Part shown: one piece after another, positions 32,163 to 42,573 of the stretch
How positions within the stretch are numbered: position 1 is the stretch's first letter
Layout of the letters: every line of letters begins with the position of its first letter
Source: Pomphorhynchus laevis
Taxonomy: Eukaryota > Acanthocephala > Palaeacanthocephala > Echinorhynchida > Pomphorhynchidae
Direction: 5' to 3'
DNA length: 64,000 nucleotides
NCBI GenBank assembly: GCA_012934845.2
Contig: WNNJ02002383.1
Coordinates: forward strand, 62,001-126,000
Made by a program: the position numbers and the translations under genes
Notes under the pieces: generated by a model
What the model was told of the DNA's origin: nothing
Databases searched by the model: none
The model's input: only the letters and a program-made list of their open reading frames with translations

Positions 32163-35023
32163 TCTCTTTCGCCACAGCACACGGTTTCCGCCTCGGTCTC
32201 CTCAACACTAGATCTATTCTCAATAAATCCGATCTTATCCTCAACCTATTCACCAAGCAATCCATCGATCTCTTCTGCCTCACCGAATCCTGGCACTCAG
32301 ATTCCGACGACCTCTCCATTCGCCGTCTGCTCTCTGCCGGTTGCTCCCTAGTCGAATCCGCCCGCCCCCTCAGCTCATGCCCTTCTAAATCCTCTAATCA
32401 TGGCGGCATCGTCGCATTCGCGCGTCACCCAGCGTCTCTTCGCAAAATCAATCCCCCTTTCAGTCCTTGCTCTTTTGAATTGCTCACTTGTCGTTATTCT
32501 AACCCGATCACTCTAGATCTCGCCATTGTATACCGTCCTGGTTCATCAGCTCCTACAGCCTTATTTTTTACCGAACTCGCTGACCTCCTTTCTCATTGTT
32601 CTTTGTCCTCAATCCCTTCACTCGTTCTAGGCGACTTCAATATCCGCCTAGACCGCCCCTCTTCCACAGATTCCATCCGCTTCATCAACATTCTATCCAA
32701 CTACAATTACAAACTAATCTCCACTGCCCCCACACATATACTTGGCGGGGCACTCGACATCATCGCTGTCCCTGATCATTTTGCTGCCCACACCTCACTG
32801 TCCATCTCTGATCCTGGTCTATCCGATCACTTTCTTATCACCCTTGATCTCGCTCGCAACCACACCCCTCCTCACACACCTACAATCCTACGTCGCCCTT
32901 GGAGAAATCTTGACCTTTCCCTTCTCCGCTCTGCCTTACTCAAATCGTCTCTATCATTACCCACAATAACATATTCATCTCCTCACGATCTCGCCTTTCT
33001 TTTCGACTCTGAACTCACATCCACTCTCGATATTCTCTTGCCCTTCAAGTCTCACCCACACCGTCGCTTGCACCGTGCCCCATGGTTTGACATCCAATGC
33101 CTACTCTCAAAGCGTCGACTCCGCCATGCTTTTCGAGTCTATCACCGCTCTCTCAGACGCGATTTCCGCTCGATCACTCCGTCTTTCCGTGATTCCTATC
33201 TTGCTCTTCGCCGGTCTCATCTCAACCTACTACGTACCAAATGCAACTCCTTCTGGCAGCATAAAATAATCACTTCATTCAACTCTAAGACTCTCTGGCA
33301 TACTTTTAACTCAATCCTGGCTCGTTCCTCTACGCCTTGCAACATCAATGCTAATGATTATTCGTCATTTCTCCAGACTAAAGTATCCACGCTGCTCTCT
33401 CACACCCCGGTCTCCATCCTATCCCACTCTGCCCAGTCTACTCTCATCCTTCCAGAACTCTTTCATCTTCTCCCTGTATCACCTACAGAAGTATCATCTG
33501 TCCTCATGTCCTTGCCCAACAAAACCTCACCTGCCGATCCCCTGCCTACCCACATATTAAAATCTATATGCTCATCGATATCCCCATTTCTCACAACCTT
33601 GTTTAACTCGTCCATCCGCAGTCGTATCTTCCCTTCACACTGGAAATCCGCAATCGTTCGTCCCCTCCTTAAGAAACAATCGCTCGACCCCTCCCTTCCT
33701 TCTAGCTATCGCCCCATTTCACTACTCCCTACTCTTTCAAAGCTCTTAGAACGCCTCATCTTAATACAAATCAACGCTTATCTCTCCTCATCCAATCTGT
33801 ACCCTCCTTTCCAATCCGCTTTCCGCTCTAATCACTCGACAGAAATCGCATGCATAAAAGTGTACAACGACTTACTCATTTCTCGAGACAAGGCTCTATA
33901 TAGTGTTCTCATCTCCCTGGACCTCTCCTCCGCATTCGACATTGTCAACCACTCCGTCCTCCTTTCTCGCCTTCGTCATGATTACGGCTTTTCTTCCTCC
34001 TCCGTAGCTTGGTTCGCCTCATATCTATCCGACCGTTCCTTTCGCGTCTGTTCTAATTCATCATCCTCCCCTCCCATCCCTATTTTTTGCGGGGTTCCAC
34101 AAGGTTCAGTCCTAGGTCCCCTGCTTTTCTCTCTTTTGCTTGGCGATCTCTCTCCATTTATCAAACCTTACTCCTTTAACGTCATGCAATACGCCGATGA
34201 CATTCTAATCTATGCTCATGCACCCGCACATCGCATACACGACATCGCCATTTCTGCCTCCAACTGTCTCTCTTCTATCTACAAGCGTCTCTCCAATCTC
34301 CATCTCGTTCTAAACGCCGAAAAGTCCAAAATAATGTGGATCCTTCCCCGTAAACCAAGCATATCTCCTCCCATTGTATCTTTTGCCTCATCGATCATCC
34401 CTGTAGTCCACAATCTCACTTTCTTAGGCTTCCATTTCGATGATCACCTTTCCCTTAAACCCTTCGTCCGTGACAAGGTCCGCTCGTCTAACTTAATTCT
34501 TCGTGACATCCGTCGTATCCGCCCCCTTATCGACTTCCGTTCTTGTATGTCTCTTCTTTCATCGCTTCTTTTCCCTAAAATCGATTACTGCCTTAGCCTT
34601 TTCGCCAATTCTCCAAAATCCATCATCCTACCCCTACAACGAATAATCAACACCGCCGTTCGAGTGCTCTTTCGTCTCCGTCGCTTCGACCACACATCCA
34701 CATATTTTGCCCAACTCTCCTGGCCCACCATCCACATCCGCATCAAACTCCGCCTTCTTCTCATTACTTTTCGTCTCATCGCTGTCGGCTCCCCATCGTT
34801 CATCAACCTTCCTTTCTTAGACGATACTCGCCCCACCTCGCTATCGCTTCGTTCCTGTCATACCCTCTTACTCCACGTTCCTAATTACTCCAACAACTAC
34901 GGTCTCCGATCCTTCCTCGTCGCCGCCTCACTCGCCTGGAATCAACTCCCTCTCGACGTCCGCCGCGCTCCCTCTTTTATCACATTCAAACACCTCCTCC
35001 GTTCACACCTTCTCGACGCCTGA
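32126..35023 (+). CDS. LINE-A ORF2 endonuclease-reverse transcriptase (intact), 965 aa
   Basis: APE-type endonuclease in the first roughly 240 residues: GLLNTRSILNKSDLI, CLTESWHSDSDD (catalytic E), NHGGIVAFAR, LVLGDFNIRLDR, and GLSDHFLI (SDH). RT domain from about 480: RPISLLPTLSKLLERLI, QSAFRSNHSTEIA, LISLDLSSAFDIVNHSV, GVPQGSVLGPLLFSLLLGDL, MQYADDILIYAHAP (catalytic YADD) and KIMWILP. C-terminal region: INTAVRVLFRLRRFDHTS and NYSNNYGLRSFLVAASLAW. This layout and tail are those of the CR1/L2/Crack/Daphne group; no RNase H. All catalytic motifs are present. The ATG at 32126 lies within ORF1 (frame +2), suggesting translation by reinitiation or stop-start coupling, which is inference. Confidence 0.95.
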   Translation: MALHLSYVSSPLVSFATAHGFRLGLLNTRSILNKSDLILNLFTKQSIDLFCLTESWHSDSDDLSIRRLLSAGCSLVESARPLSSCPSKSSNHGGIVAFARHPASLRKINPPFSPCSFELLTCRYSNPITLDLAIVYRPGSSAPTALFFTELADLLSHCSLSSIPSLVLGDFNIRLDRPSSTDSIRFINILSNYNYKLISTAPTHILGGALDIIAVPDHFAAHTSLSISDPGLSDHFLITLDLARNHTPPHTPTILRRPWRNLDLSLLRSALLKSSLSLPTITYSSPHDLAFLFDSELTSTLDILLPFKSHPHRRLHRAPWFDIQCLLSKRRLRHAFRVYHRSLRRDFRSITPSFRDSYLALRRSHLNLLRTKCNSFWQHKIITSFNSKTLWHTFNSILARSSTPCNINANDYSSFLQTKVSTLLSHTPVSILSHSAQSTLILPELFHLLPVSPTEVSSVLMSLPNKTSPADPLPTHILKSICSSISPFLTTLFNSSIRSRIFPSHWKSAIVRPLLKKQSLDPSLPSSYRPISLLPTLSKLLERLILIQINAYLSSSNLYPPFQSAFRSNHSTEIACIKVYNDLLISRDKALYSVLISLDLSSAFDIVNHSVLLSRLRHDYGFSSSSVAWFASYLSDRSFRVCSNSSSSPPIPIFCGVPQGSVLGPLLFSLLLGDLSPFIKPYSFNVMQYADDILIYAHAPAHRIHDIAISASNCLSSIYKRLSNLHLVLNAEKSKIMWILPRKPSISPPIVSFASSIIPVVHNLTFLGFHFDDHLSLKPFVRDKVRSSNLILRDIRRIRPLIDFRSCMSLLSSLLFPKIDYCLSLFANSPKSIILPLQRIINTAVRVLFRLRRFDHTSTYFAQLSWPTIHIRIKLRLLLITFRLIAVGSPSFINLPFLDDTRPTSLSLRSCHTLLLHVPNYSNNYGLRSFLVAASLAWNQLPLDVRRAPSFITFKHLLRSHLLDA

Positions 35024-35055
35024 TTCACAGTTTTGTTTTTGTTGTGGTCATGTAA

Positions 35056-35071
35056 GCGTGCGCTGGCACGC
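35056..35071 (+). other. Conserved 3' hairpin of LINE-A
   Basis: GCGTGC, loop GCTG, GCACGC; 33 nt after the ORF2 stop and followed by ATTTGCCACGTTAAAATAAA. The stem is kept in three copies (see 5600-5616 and 53109-53124) while the loop varies. In L2/CR1-group LINEs a 3' stem-loop is the RT recognition site; applying that here is inference. Confidence 0.75.
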
Positions 35072-35200
35072 ATTTGCCACGTTAAAATAAATCTTTTTTT
35101 TTTTTAAATGCTGTGATTGTCATAACGAGTGAATTTCCGTTGTACTCGTTTAGCCGGAATATACAACCTCAAATTATACTGACGGTCAAAACCGAGTTTC

Positions 35201-36277
35201 AAAAAGAGGAAAACCGGATTTCAAGAAATTTTATGAATAAATCAATCGCATTGGCGAAAATTTTTCTTTTTTTTACATAGTTGAAAATGATCCATTATTG
35301 ATAAATAATTATTGGAGCTGGATTAAAGAAAAAAGAAAAATATTTTTGATATTTCGCTAACTACTGTTAGCATCGTCATTTCTTTGATCAAGCGTCGATA
35401 ATTGACTATTATTCAATTAACTTTTATTTTCCTCGGAGAAAGATCAAACTATTGATTACATTATCACCGAGCGCAATTTTAAAAGATAATATTTTATATT
35501 GTTATAAACTGTTCATTGATTGGTTTTCTGTTATTAATTAGAGGAGAGAGATTTAAAATTTAGCATTTTTTCAATTTTATCATTATATTAAATACGTAAC
35601 TCAATGACCTCTAATTCTTATTATGATACAACGTCTGTTATTTATGTCAATTCATAAAATTGACTTTTATTTTAAATTTCAATTTTTATTTTAACTTAAT
35701 ATAAATTTATAAAAAATCTAAAAACAATTATTAATTTTATTATTTAATTATTAAATTTTGATTTAGCATTATTATGTTTTGTTTATTTTATAATTATATT
35801 AAATACGTAGACTCAGTTAGCTGATTTGATTCTAAAACAGGCTTTGATAAAGTTATAGCTTCATCATAAATATCGTAAGCCTTTAGCGGTCTTTAAAATT
35901 TTTGTTTAAAATGTATTGTTCATTTAATCTTTTAGGAGTCTTGTAGTCATTCTGATTCAGATCAAATGAACTTATTTGAGTCTTCGTTGCTTTACTTAAG
36001 ATTTCTACTCCCTGGCAGTACACACTCTATTTTTCTGATTATTTCTGATAAATAGTAATTTTCTTATTTTGCATTAAAATTTGATTTATTAGTCAATTCA
36101 AAAAAATGACGTTTATTTTAAATTTCAATTTTTTATTTTAACTTGATTTAAATTATAGAAAATCTAAAAACAATTATTAATTTTATTATTTAATTATTAC
36201 TTTTTGATTTAGCATTATTGTGTTTTGTATATTTTATAATTATATTAAATACCTAGACTCAGTTAGCTGATTTAAAT
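35201..36277. other. AT-rich spacer with repeat fragments
   Basis: Contains minus-strand pieces of the 232-bp family near 35610-35690 and 36075-36140 (TCAATTCATAAAATTGACTT), and two copies of a longer block ending ATTAAATACGTAGACTCAGT / ATTAAATACCTAGACTCAGT near 35800 and 36240. No gene. Confidence 0.5.
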
Positions 36278-36450
36278 TAGTGGAGAGAGTGAAGTAAAAA
36301 AATATTCTATTCAAATATTGAATTTTCTATAGTCAACAATAAATAAATAAATGGCAAGCTACCATAATCAGGTGATTATGATAGCAGTTATCTCTCGAAA
36401 ATTCAATATTTAAATAAAATATTTTTTTACTTTACTCTCTCCACCAATTA
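36278..36450. mobile_element. Palindromic MITE-like element (second copy)
   Basis: TTAGTGGAGAGAGTGAAGTA at the left, TACTTTACTCTCTCCACCAA at the right; inner arms ATATTGAATTTTC and its complement. Centre is different from the 28.6-kb copy. Non-coding. Confidence 0.75.
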
Positions 36451-37312
36451 ATAACATATTTTATATCGTTACACCTAATATTTTCGGATTTTTAATACGG
36501 AATTTTTAAAATACGAAACAATTTATCATTTAATACGAATAAAATTTAATGGGATAAATATTTTGAAAACAAATATTTTTAAATTTAAATTAATACAATT
36601 TTTAGATTTAACGATATTTATTGTGAACCATAAGCGAAACATTTCATTAGAGCGATATAATTTAAATATGAAAGAAGTTTTAAGATCCAATTGTCAATTT
36701 AAGATTGACAATTGATCAATTAATCAAATAATTGATTGATCCAATTATTTTTAATAATTGGATCAATCAAATTGATCCAGGTATTAAATGGAAATTGATC
36801 CTATTGTTATCGATTGGTTGATAGTACAAACACAAACATAAACTCAAACAAACCAGTTCTTTAAGTACAGGTAACGATTAAAAGTATAAAAATGTTGAGG
36901 AATGAAAAGTATAAAAATTAGCTAAGAAAATGTGTATATTTTCATAAATAAAAAATTATGCCATTAATAAAATTACTATAAATTCTTTGTCAATTTAGTA
37001 AGATGTTTTAGTTGTATTCGTAAAATACGCGTAATTTTGCATATGAAATTATTTAAATTAGATCGAGAATAATCCGAAATGATATTCAAGATTTAAATTA
37101 AAAAAAATATAAATATTTGCGGCTTATATATAATTCACAAAGAGATACGATAGAAATACTTTTGATAATTGAAATTTCGAAGTAAAGGATCACACGTTTA
37201 ATTTTTAAATAAATCAAATTAAATAATATTTTAGAAGGAATAAATAATCAAGATATTACATTAAATTAATATATATAATCCATAATTTAAAAGAACTTTT
37301 AATTTTATTTAG
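36451..37312. other. AT-rich spacer
   Basis: 36470-36600 repeats a block of 29920-30010. 36690-36790 is a cluster of short inverted AATTGATCAATTAAT motifs. No gene. Confidence 0.45.
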
Positions 37313-37711
37313 AGTTAAATCTTCAATTTAACTATTAAGGAATTTAAAAATCTTTGTTTAGATTGATATAGATACTTGCTATAATGAAGACAATATACAG
37401 AATGAACTAATCAGTTGTAAGGTTTCAAACACGATTTTAGAAACCAACACATCATCAAGGCCAAATACATACATGTGATTTGATATTTTTTCTGTCTTCC
37501 TCTGAAGTAGAAATGCCTTTTATCACACCTCACCTGACGATAAGGAAAATCTTTCAAATAATTTTTTCAAACGATCATATATTTCTCTCGTATAAACCAA
37601 TAAAAGCAGACTGACAGAAGCACAACGAACAAATACAAGTGTCAAAACCTGAAGGTTGTTGACCCATCGCTTCTGCCGTACTATAATCATTCATTCGCAT
37701 TCTGATCGCTG
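37313..37711 (+). repeat. Left arm of a ~400-bp inverted repeat
   Basis: AGTTAAATCTTCAATTTAAC through CCATCGCTTCTGCCGTACT and CATTCATTCGCATTCTGATC is found as reverse complement at 39983-40390 with few differences. Arms enclose about 2.27 kb. Confidence 0.92.
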
Positions 37712-38200
37712 TTCATTGATCGTACGCGTCTGCTGAGTGGATGTCTCGACTGAAGTCTAGATTTATCAGCATTATTAGAAGGTGTGTTGATATGCGATCA
37801 CGCTGATAGTCAAGCTTTATCCCGCCTTATGTCTGCTGGTTGGATACCACATAATACCTAAATATACCACATAATACCGCTAGGGGTGGGATGTATGGCA
37901 CCACTGACGATTCTCATAGCATCATTAAGGCTAGCGTCTACTTTTTTGACATGACAGCATTCACTCCACACATGGCTCACATACTCAGCGGCCGAGTGAC
38001 ACAGAGACAAAACGGACGGACGTAGTGTGAAAGCCTGATCCCTAATTAATTCCCACTAACTCGGCGCACGAGGTTACATCGAGCTCGCACTATTGCTTAG
38101 GTAGATTCAATGTGCTTCCTGTATAAGAGCGTGCGATCCAGTGTCATTCCGAGGTACTTGAGTAACTTCTCGTTAAGTAGCTTGACTTAATTAATTAACG
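37712..38200 (-). pseudogene. LINE C-terminal fragment (Jockey-like) inside the inverted repeat
   Basis: On the minus strand from 38195: KLLNEKLLKYLGMTLDRTLL, YRKHIEST, then SAAEYVSHVWSECCHVKKVD, ASLNDAMRIVSGAIHPTPSG and NQQTxDIRR-like residues. The Y-L-G-x-T-L-D-R and S-A-A-E-Y-x-x-x-V-W blocks typify the region after the RT of Jockey-type LINEs. Several stops. GC content is higher than flanks. Confidence 0.7.
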
Positions 38201-38217
38201 TTTAGTGTAGCGTTAGC

Positions 38218-38436
38218 TTGATGGTTATCAAGATGGAAAAGAGACGCTATTGTTTTGTCCACGTAATCTATAAACGATCACACAAAGTACTAAACGAGGA
38301 AAACGTTTATAAACTTTTGCATTTACTTCTTAAAATGATGAATCTTGCTATTAATTCAAAAAACATTAAAGCAACATCACTTTTCAGTGATGGTAGTATT
38401 GTTGTTTATATGTTGAGCAAAATGAATTTTAACTGA
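38218..38436 (+). CDS. Unidentified coding-like block, possible upstream exon
   Basis: 72 codons beginning near MEKRRYCFVHVIYKRSHKVL and continuing NEENVYKLLHLLLKMMNLAI, NSKNIKATSLFSDGSIVVY. Codon use looks more protein-like than the AT-rich flanks. It may join the block at 38568-39052 by splicing: a GT near the end of SIV would give the right phase. No family recognised. Confidence 0.4.
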   Translation: MMVIKMEKRRYCFVHVIYKRSHKVLNEENVYKLLHLLLKMMNLAINSKNIKATSLFSDGSIVVYMLSKMNFN

Positions 38437-38567
38437 TTTATATGCTAATATTTTTAATTGCACGAAAATTTGTTAAATTCAATTTAGCAATTTACTTGAA
38501 CAATAGAGTGATAGAAAACTCAACGCTTGAATTTTAAATGTGTATACTGTTTTGTATGCTTTACAGG

Positions 38568-39052
38568 AAATGCAAAATAACTATTTTCAAGTGAAAATCA
38601 GATCTAAGCAATCTGGCCCTTATGGATACAATAAAGAAAGTGACTTTTGTGACAGCCAAGTTCCGGAAGAATCAACTCATCGTTTTAAGTATACATATTC
38701 CCCTTCTAGTGTTAATAATAGATTGTATGCACTCGAACCATTGGCAATTGCCCAAAATATTATTAGATATAAACATGAACCGACTGGAAATGTGCCATCT
38801 GGAAGAACGCACATTGGATCTGCATTAAGTAATAAATCATCAGTATCTTTATACTGGATTAAGAGACCCTCCCCAACATTGCGTTGCCAAAGAACAAAGT
38901 CAGCATCACACAAATGTGATTACACAGACAACAACACAAGAAGTGTATGCAACACATTTAATAGAGGAAGACAAGATACAGTAATGTCCAACTGTAAACC
39001 ATTATACAGAGAAACGATAATCCGCCGAGAAGTGAAATACCTTTTAAAATGA
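38568..39052 (+). CDS. Unidentified protein, terminal exon within inverted-repeat unit
   Basis: The reading frame follows a good acceptor (TTTGTATGCTTTACAG) and runs 161 residues to a stop: EMQNNYFQVKIRSKQSGPYG, VNNRLYALEPLAIAQNIIRY and RRPSPTLRCQRTKSASHK-like basic segments, ending IIRREVKYLLK. It is Ser/Arg/Lys/Asn-rich, has several scattered cysteines and no obvious transmembrane segment. I do not recognise it. Its place between two roughly 400-bp inverted arms suggests either a gene carried by a large-TIR transposon or a host gene bracketed by two inverted repeats. Confidence 0.5.
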
Positions 39053-39982
39053 TGAATAGTAAAAAGTTGTGTGATAACGAGTTAAAAACGATTTAATTTG
39101 ATTGTAAATTTAAGAATTTTTTTATTAAAGCTGATTAGTTAAAAAATCTATTTCATTTGTTTACTATGGAATTTTGAAAAATCAGAAAATTCCTAACAAT
39201 AACTTTTTAATTAACAAATATTGATTAACAAATATTGAATTTTAAGATAATTTAAATCTTATCTCTGTTTAAAATATATTTTAAATATATTTTATTTAAA
39301 ATATATTATTTTAATATATTATTATAATATATTATTTATATTTGATTATTTAAATATAAATAATATTATATTTAATTATAATATTAAATATAATATTATT
39401 ATATTTAATTATTTTAATTATTTTAATTACGTTAATTATTTTATTAAATTAATTATAATTTATTTTATATGAATTAAATATAACATTTTTTAAGATTTAA
39501 AAATATCACAGTAGATATTTAAACAACAAAAATTATGATACAACTTTTTAATGTATAAAGACAAAACTTGCTATTATATGCACGTTGATTGCTGGGGCTA
39601 AAGCTAGATCTCTGAAATAAGAAACTGCAAGCTCAAGAAGTTCATTTGAATCTCACATCTTGCGCTGATTCTAATCGATACATTAAGTTACTTCTAATGA
39701 TAATTAAAAGCTACTATTCGATACATTAAGCCACTACCAAATGCTAACTAAAAGTAATAAAAATTTTACGCTGATGCTAATCGGATTACAAATATTAAAA
39801 TGTAATAATGATGTTGTGTTGGTTTCTAAAATGTTATACTATGAGAAGTGTATACAACACAATATTCAACATTATTATGATGTAAATTCAACATTATTAT
39901 GATTTGAATCGTTATATAGAAACGTTATATAATGTTTGGACATTATTCAAGCATTTTATTTTCTAAAATATTTGTTTCCTTG
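39053..39982. other. AT-rich spacer inside the inverted-repeat unit
   Basis: TTTAAATATATTTTA and TAATATTAAATATAATA runs at 39270-39470. A direct repeat of CGATACATTAAG with AAAAG-TA-TAA lies near 39680-39760. No gene. Confidence 0.45.
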
Positions 39983-40390
39983 ATCAGAACGTGCAGAATG
40001 TGAACGAATGAATGCTTAGAGTACGGCAGAAGAGATGGGTCAACGACCTTCAGGTTTTGACACTTGTATTTGTTCGTTGTGCTTCTGTCAGTCTGTTTTT
40101 GGTTGGTTTATACGAGAGAGATATATGATCGTTTTAAAAAATTATTTGAAAGATTTTCCTTATCGTCAGGTGAGGTGTGATAAAAGGCATTTCTACTTCA
40201 GAGGAAGACAGTAAAAATATCAAATCACATGTATGTATTTGGCCTTGATGACGTGTTGGTTACTAAAATCGTGTTTGAAACCTTACAACTGATTAGTTCA
40301 TTCTGTATATTGTCTTCATTATAGCAAGTGTCTATATCAATCTAAACAAAGATTTTTAAATTCCTTAATAGTTAAATTGAAGATTTAACT
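39983..40390 (-). repeat. Right arm of the ~400-bp inverted repeat
   Basis: Reverse complement of 37313-37711. Best matched over GTACGGCAGAAG ... TTTGACACTTGTATTTGTTC ... GATGACGTGTTGGTT ... GAAGATTTAACT. No clear target-site duplication outside the arms. Confidence 0.92.
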
Positions 40391-41410
40391 TTAAATCTTT
40401 AATTAAAGATAAAGATAAAAGTTTGCTAGCATTGTAGTTAATATGTTATACTGTTCGTACAGACTGATTGACTTTGTATTGATAAGCTACGAGTATTTCG
40501 GAACAGAGTCTTAAAATTTAAACCGCCGTGAACAAATTTAAACTAGTGAACATATTTATATTTTTTGTAACATATTATTGACATTAGGTTGTTCTTATAG
40601 TAAAACAAGATATTCCTTCATAGATTTAAATTTAATCGTTTCTCGTTATTAATACATTCGTACATGGATTTGTTCGCATACCCATCGTGAAATGCCGTCC
40701 TCCAGGAGGAAGTTTCTAAAATCGTAATTTAATGAATAAATAATTTGATTAAATTACATCCGTCAGTCAACAAGTCTTTATTTGAATAAAAAATAATTCA
40801 AATATTTAATATAATAATTAAGATAGTATAATAATTCAAGTAAATAATATTGATTAAAATAAATTATAATAAATAATAATTTATTATAAAATGAATTTTT
40901 AAAAACAAATAATAATTAAAATAATTATAATATTATTGATTATTAATAATTAATGATTTATTAATAGTGTATTAATTTGAAATGAAAATTTTAATTTTAA
41001 TTTCAAAATGAAAATAGCCGGATAATATCAACAAGTATTTATTTGAATAAAAAATAATTCAAGTATTTAATATTTAAGATAAGATAATAATTCAAGTAAA
41101 TAATATTGATAATAAATAATAATAAACTATAATAAATATACAATAAATAATAAAATAAATAATAATTTATTATAAAATGAATTATTATAAAATAAATAAT
41201 GATTAAAATAATAGTTTTAAATAATAATTTTATTATTTTAAATTTTACTAATAGTTTAATTTGACAAACAACGGATGTATGTTAAAAAATGTGATAATTT
41301 CTATCGTTTATTTTTATAATAAAATAAACGATAAATTTTTATTTTTAGATAAAAATAAACATTTCTAAACATGCAATTAACAGAAAAATGCAGAAGTGTA
41401 GGTTAAACGA
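40391..41410. other. AT-rich spacer
   Basis: Two versions of the block CAACAAGT-TTTATTTGAATAAAAAATAATTCAAG (near 40760 and 41030) followed by AATAATTTATTATAAAATGA (near 40880 and 41160), i.e. a degenerate direct repeat of about 270 bp. No gene. Confidence 0.5.
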
Positions 41411-41490
41411 ATCAAAGCTTAATGGCGCCCACTGGCAATCGCCCGGGCCTCCCCCGAGGGTGCCTCCCAGTTTGAAAACCGCTGCAGTAA
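41411..41490 (-). mobile_element. hAT-type transposon end
   Basis: On the minus strand CAGCGGTTTTCAAACTG (41468-41484) matches the terminal inverted repeat consensus of hAT elements (CAG-GGTT-TCAAAC) and is followed by the G/C-rich GGAGGCACCCTCGGGGGAGG stretch. The opposite end was not found nearby, so it is probably a truncated non-autonomous copy. Confidence 0.6.
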
Positions 41491-41791
41491 ATAATATATT
41501 AATAAATAGTTGATAACTATATGGGAGCACATAACGAATAGTGACATTGTAAATAATCGTAAACTATAATCAAAAAGCATAAAAATATGCTCATCTAGAG
41601 TATATTTTTACAAAGTTATCTACATGAAAATTTCCTTTACAAAATTTAGACTTTCCCATATAGTAATGGTCAACTAAAAGAGTCTTCTGGTAAAAGTGGC
41701 TACCGCGCCCAAGATCCAGTATTAAAATACAAATAAGAAATAATTACGGGCCAATGACCGCTTATAAGACTTCTTAACCGTTCGTAAGAAG

Positions 41792-42190
41792 TCAGTAACT
41801 AAATAAAAAAATATTTATTATTGTTGTACTGTGTGCTAATTGAGTATTAACAATTTTGTATGCAAGCATAAATGGCATTTGACCATTACGTTTCACGAAA
41901 GTGTAATGTGGATTAGGTATACTCCTTACTTTTATAGGTTGATTATCCATTGAATCCGAATGTATGTATGCTAATTGAGTATTAACAATTTTGTATGCAA
42001 GCATAAATGGCATTTGACCATTACGTTTCACGAAAGTGTAATGTGGATTAGGTATACTCCTTACTTTTATAGGTTGATTATCCATTGAATCCGAATACGA
42101 AACATTTGAATAAAAATCGCAATGGTCGTGCTGTTTTTCTAAAATTCGTTTTTTTTTTGTTTTGTATAAGATTGGAATTGCATTCGTCAA
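41792..42190 (-). CDS. Unidentified ORF with exact in-frame 135-bp tandem duplication
   Basis: On the minus strand a 45-residue block (SDSMDNQPIKVRSIPNPHY, then TFVKRNGQMPFMLAYKIVNT, then QLA) occurs twice in a row; the DNA repeats are nearly identical and exactly 135 bp apart. Preceded by ILEKQHDHCDFYSNVSY. The near-identity suggests a recent duplication. It lies 400 bp downstream of the SHIPPO gene on the same strand and might be its 3' exon, but the phase of the nearest acceptor (GAATTTTAG) does not fit and the block has no PGP motif. Otherwise unrecognised. Confidence 0.5.
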   Translation of the reverse strand: MTNAIPILYKTKKKRILEKQHDHCDFYSNVSYSDSMDNQPIKVRSIPNPHYTFVKRNGQMPFMLAYKIVNTQLAYIHSDSMDNQPIKVRSIPNPHYTFVKRNGQMPFMLAYKIVNTQLAHSTTIINIFLFSY

Positions 42191-42573
42191 TAATTTAAAA
42201 TTATTATTGAATAAAAGATAAAAATTTTTAATATCATATTCATTTATTGTCCTTGATATTCGTTATTGCAACTAAATCAAGAAATTAAAAAACAATTTGT
42301 TATTTTTCGGTAGCTACAGTCATTATCGTCAGAAAAATAATATTTAACGATTATGTAATCCTTCAAACACTGACAATAAATTTTTAATTTCTTTGTTGTT
42401 AATATAAATCTTTAATTTAAAATTAAAATTTTAAATTAAAGATTAAATATAAGAATTAATTAAATATTTAATATTTAATTAAATATTTTTATATTAAAGA
42501 TTTAATATAAAATTTTTAATATTGAATGTACATATTTACAAAAAATAATGAACATTCTAATATGCAACTTTAC

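Larger units (their letters stand above)
30546..35104 (+). mobile_element. Full-length, apparently intact LINE-A (CR1/L2-like)
   Basis: 5' UTR with two copies of AAAATTTTGGTTTCT-ATAAACA about 60 bp apart and two copies of AATCAGAAGATAGAAGTAA; ORF1; ORF2; 3' hairpin; AATAAA; T-rich end. Neither ORF has a stop or frameshift. It lacks the 20-bp monomers seen in the two broken copies, so it is either a different subfamily or has a swapped 5' UTR. Any duplication of target sequence is very short (AAAT-like). Confidence 0.9.
30474..35200 (+). repeat. Dispersed repeat split by the LINE-A insertion
   Basis: Left part 30474-30545 (GTTAATTTCGTTCAAGTAAA ... AAGGGTAGTAAAA) and right part 35105-35200 (GCTGTGATTGTCATAACGAG ... 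GTACTCGTTTAGCCGGAATA) are contiguous in the copy at 27665-27825. The short inverted sequence TTAAGGGTAGT / ACTACCCTTAA sits at the left junction. Confidence 0.85.

Noticed and set aside
31646-34836. Minus-strand frames opposite the intact LINE
   Set aside because: Arginine/glycine-rich shadows of the pyrimidine-rich sense ORFs; no independent features.
41792-42190. 135-bp-duplication ORF as the last exon of the SHIPPO gene
   Set aside because: Nearest splice acceptor gives the wrong phase and the block has no PGP repeat; kept as a separate unidentified ORF.
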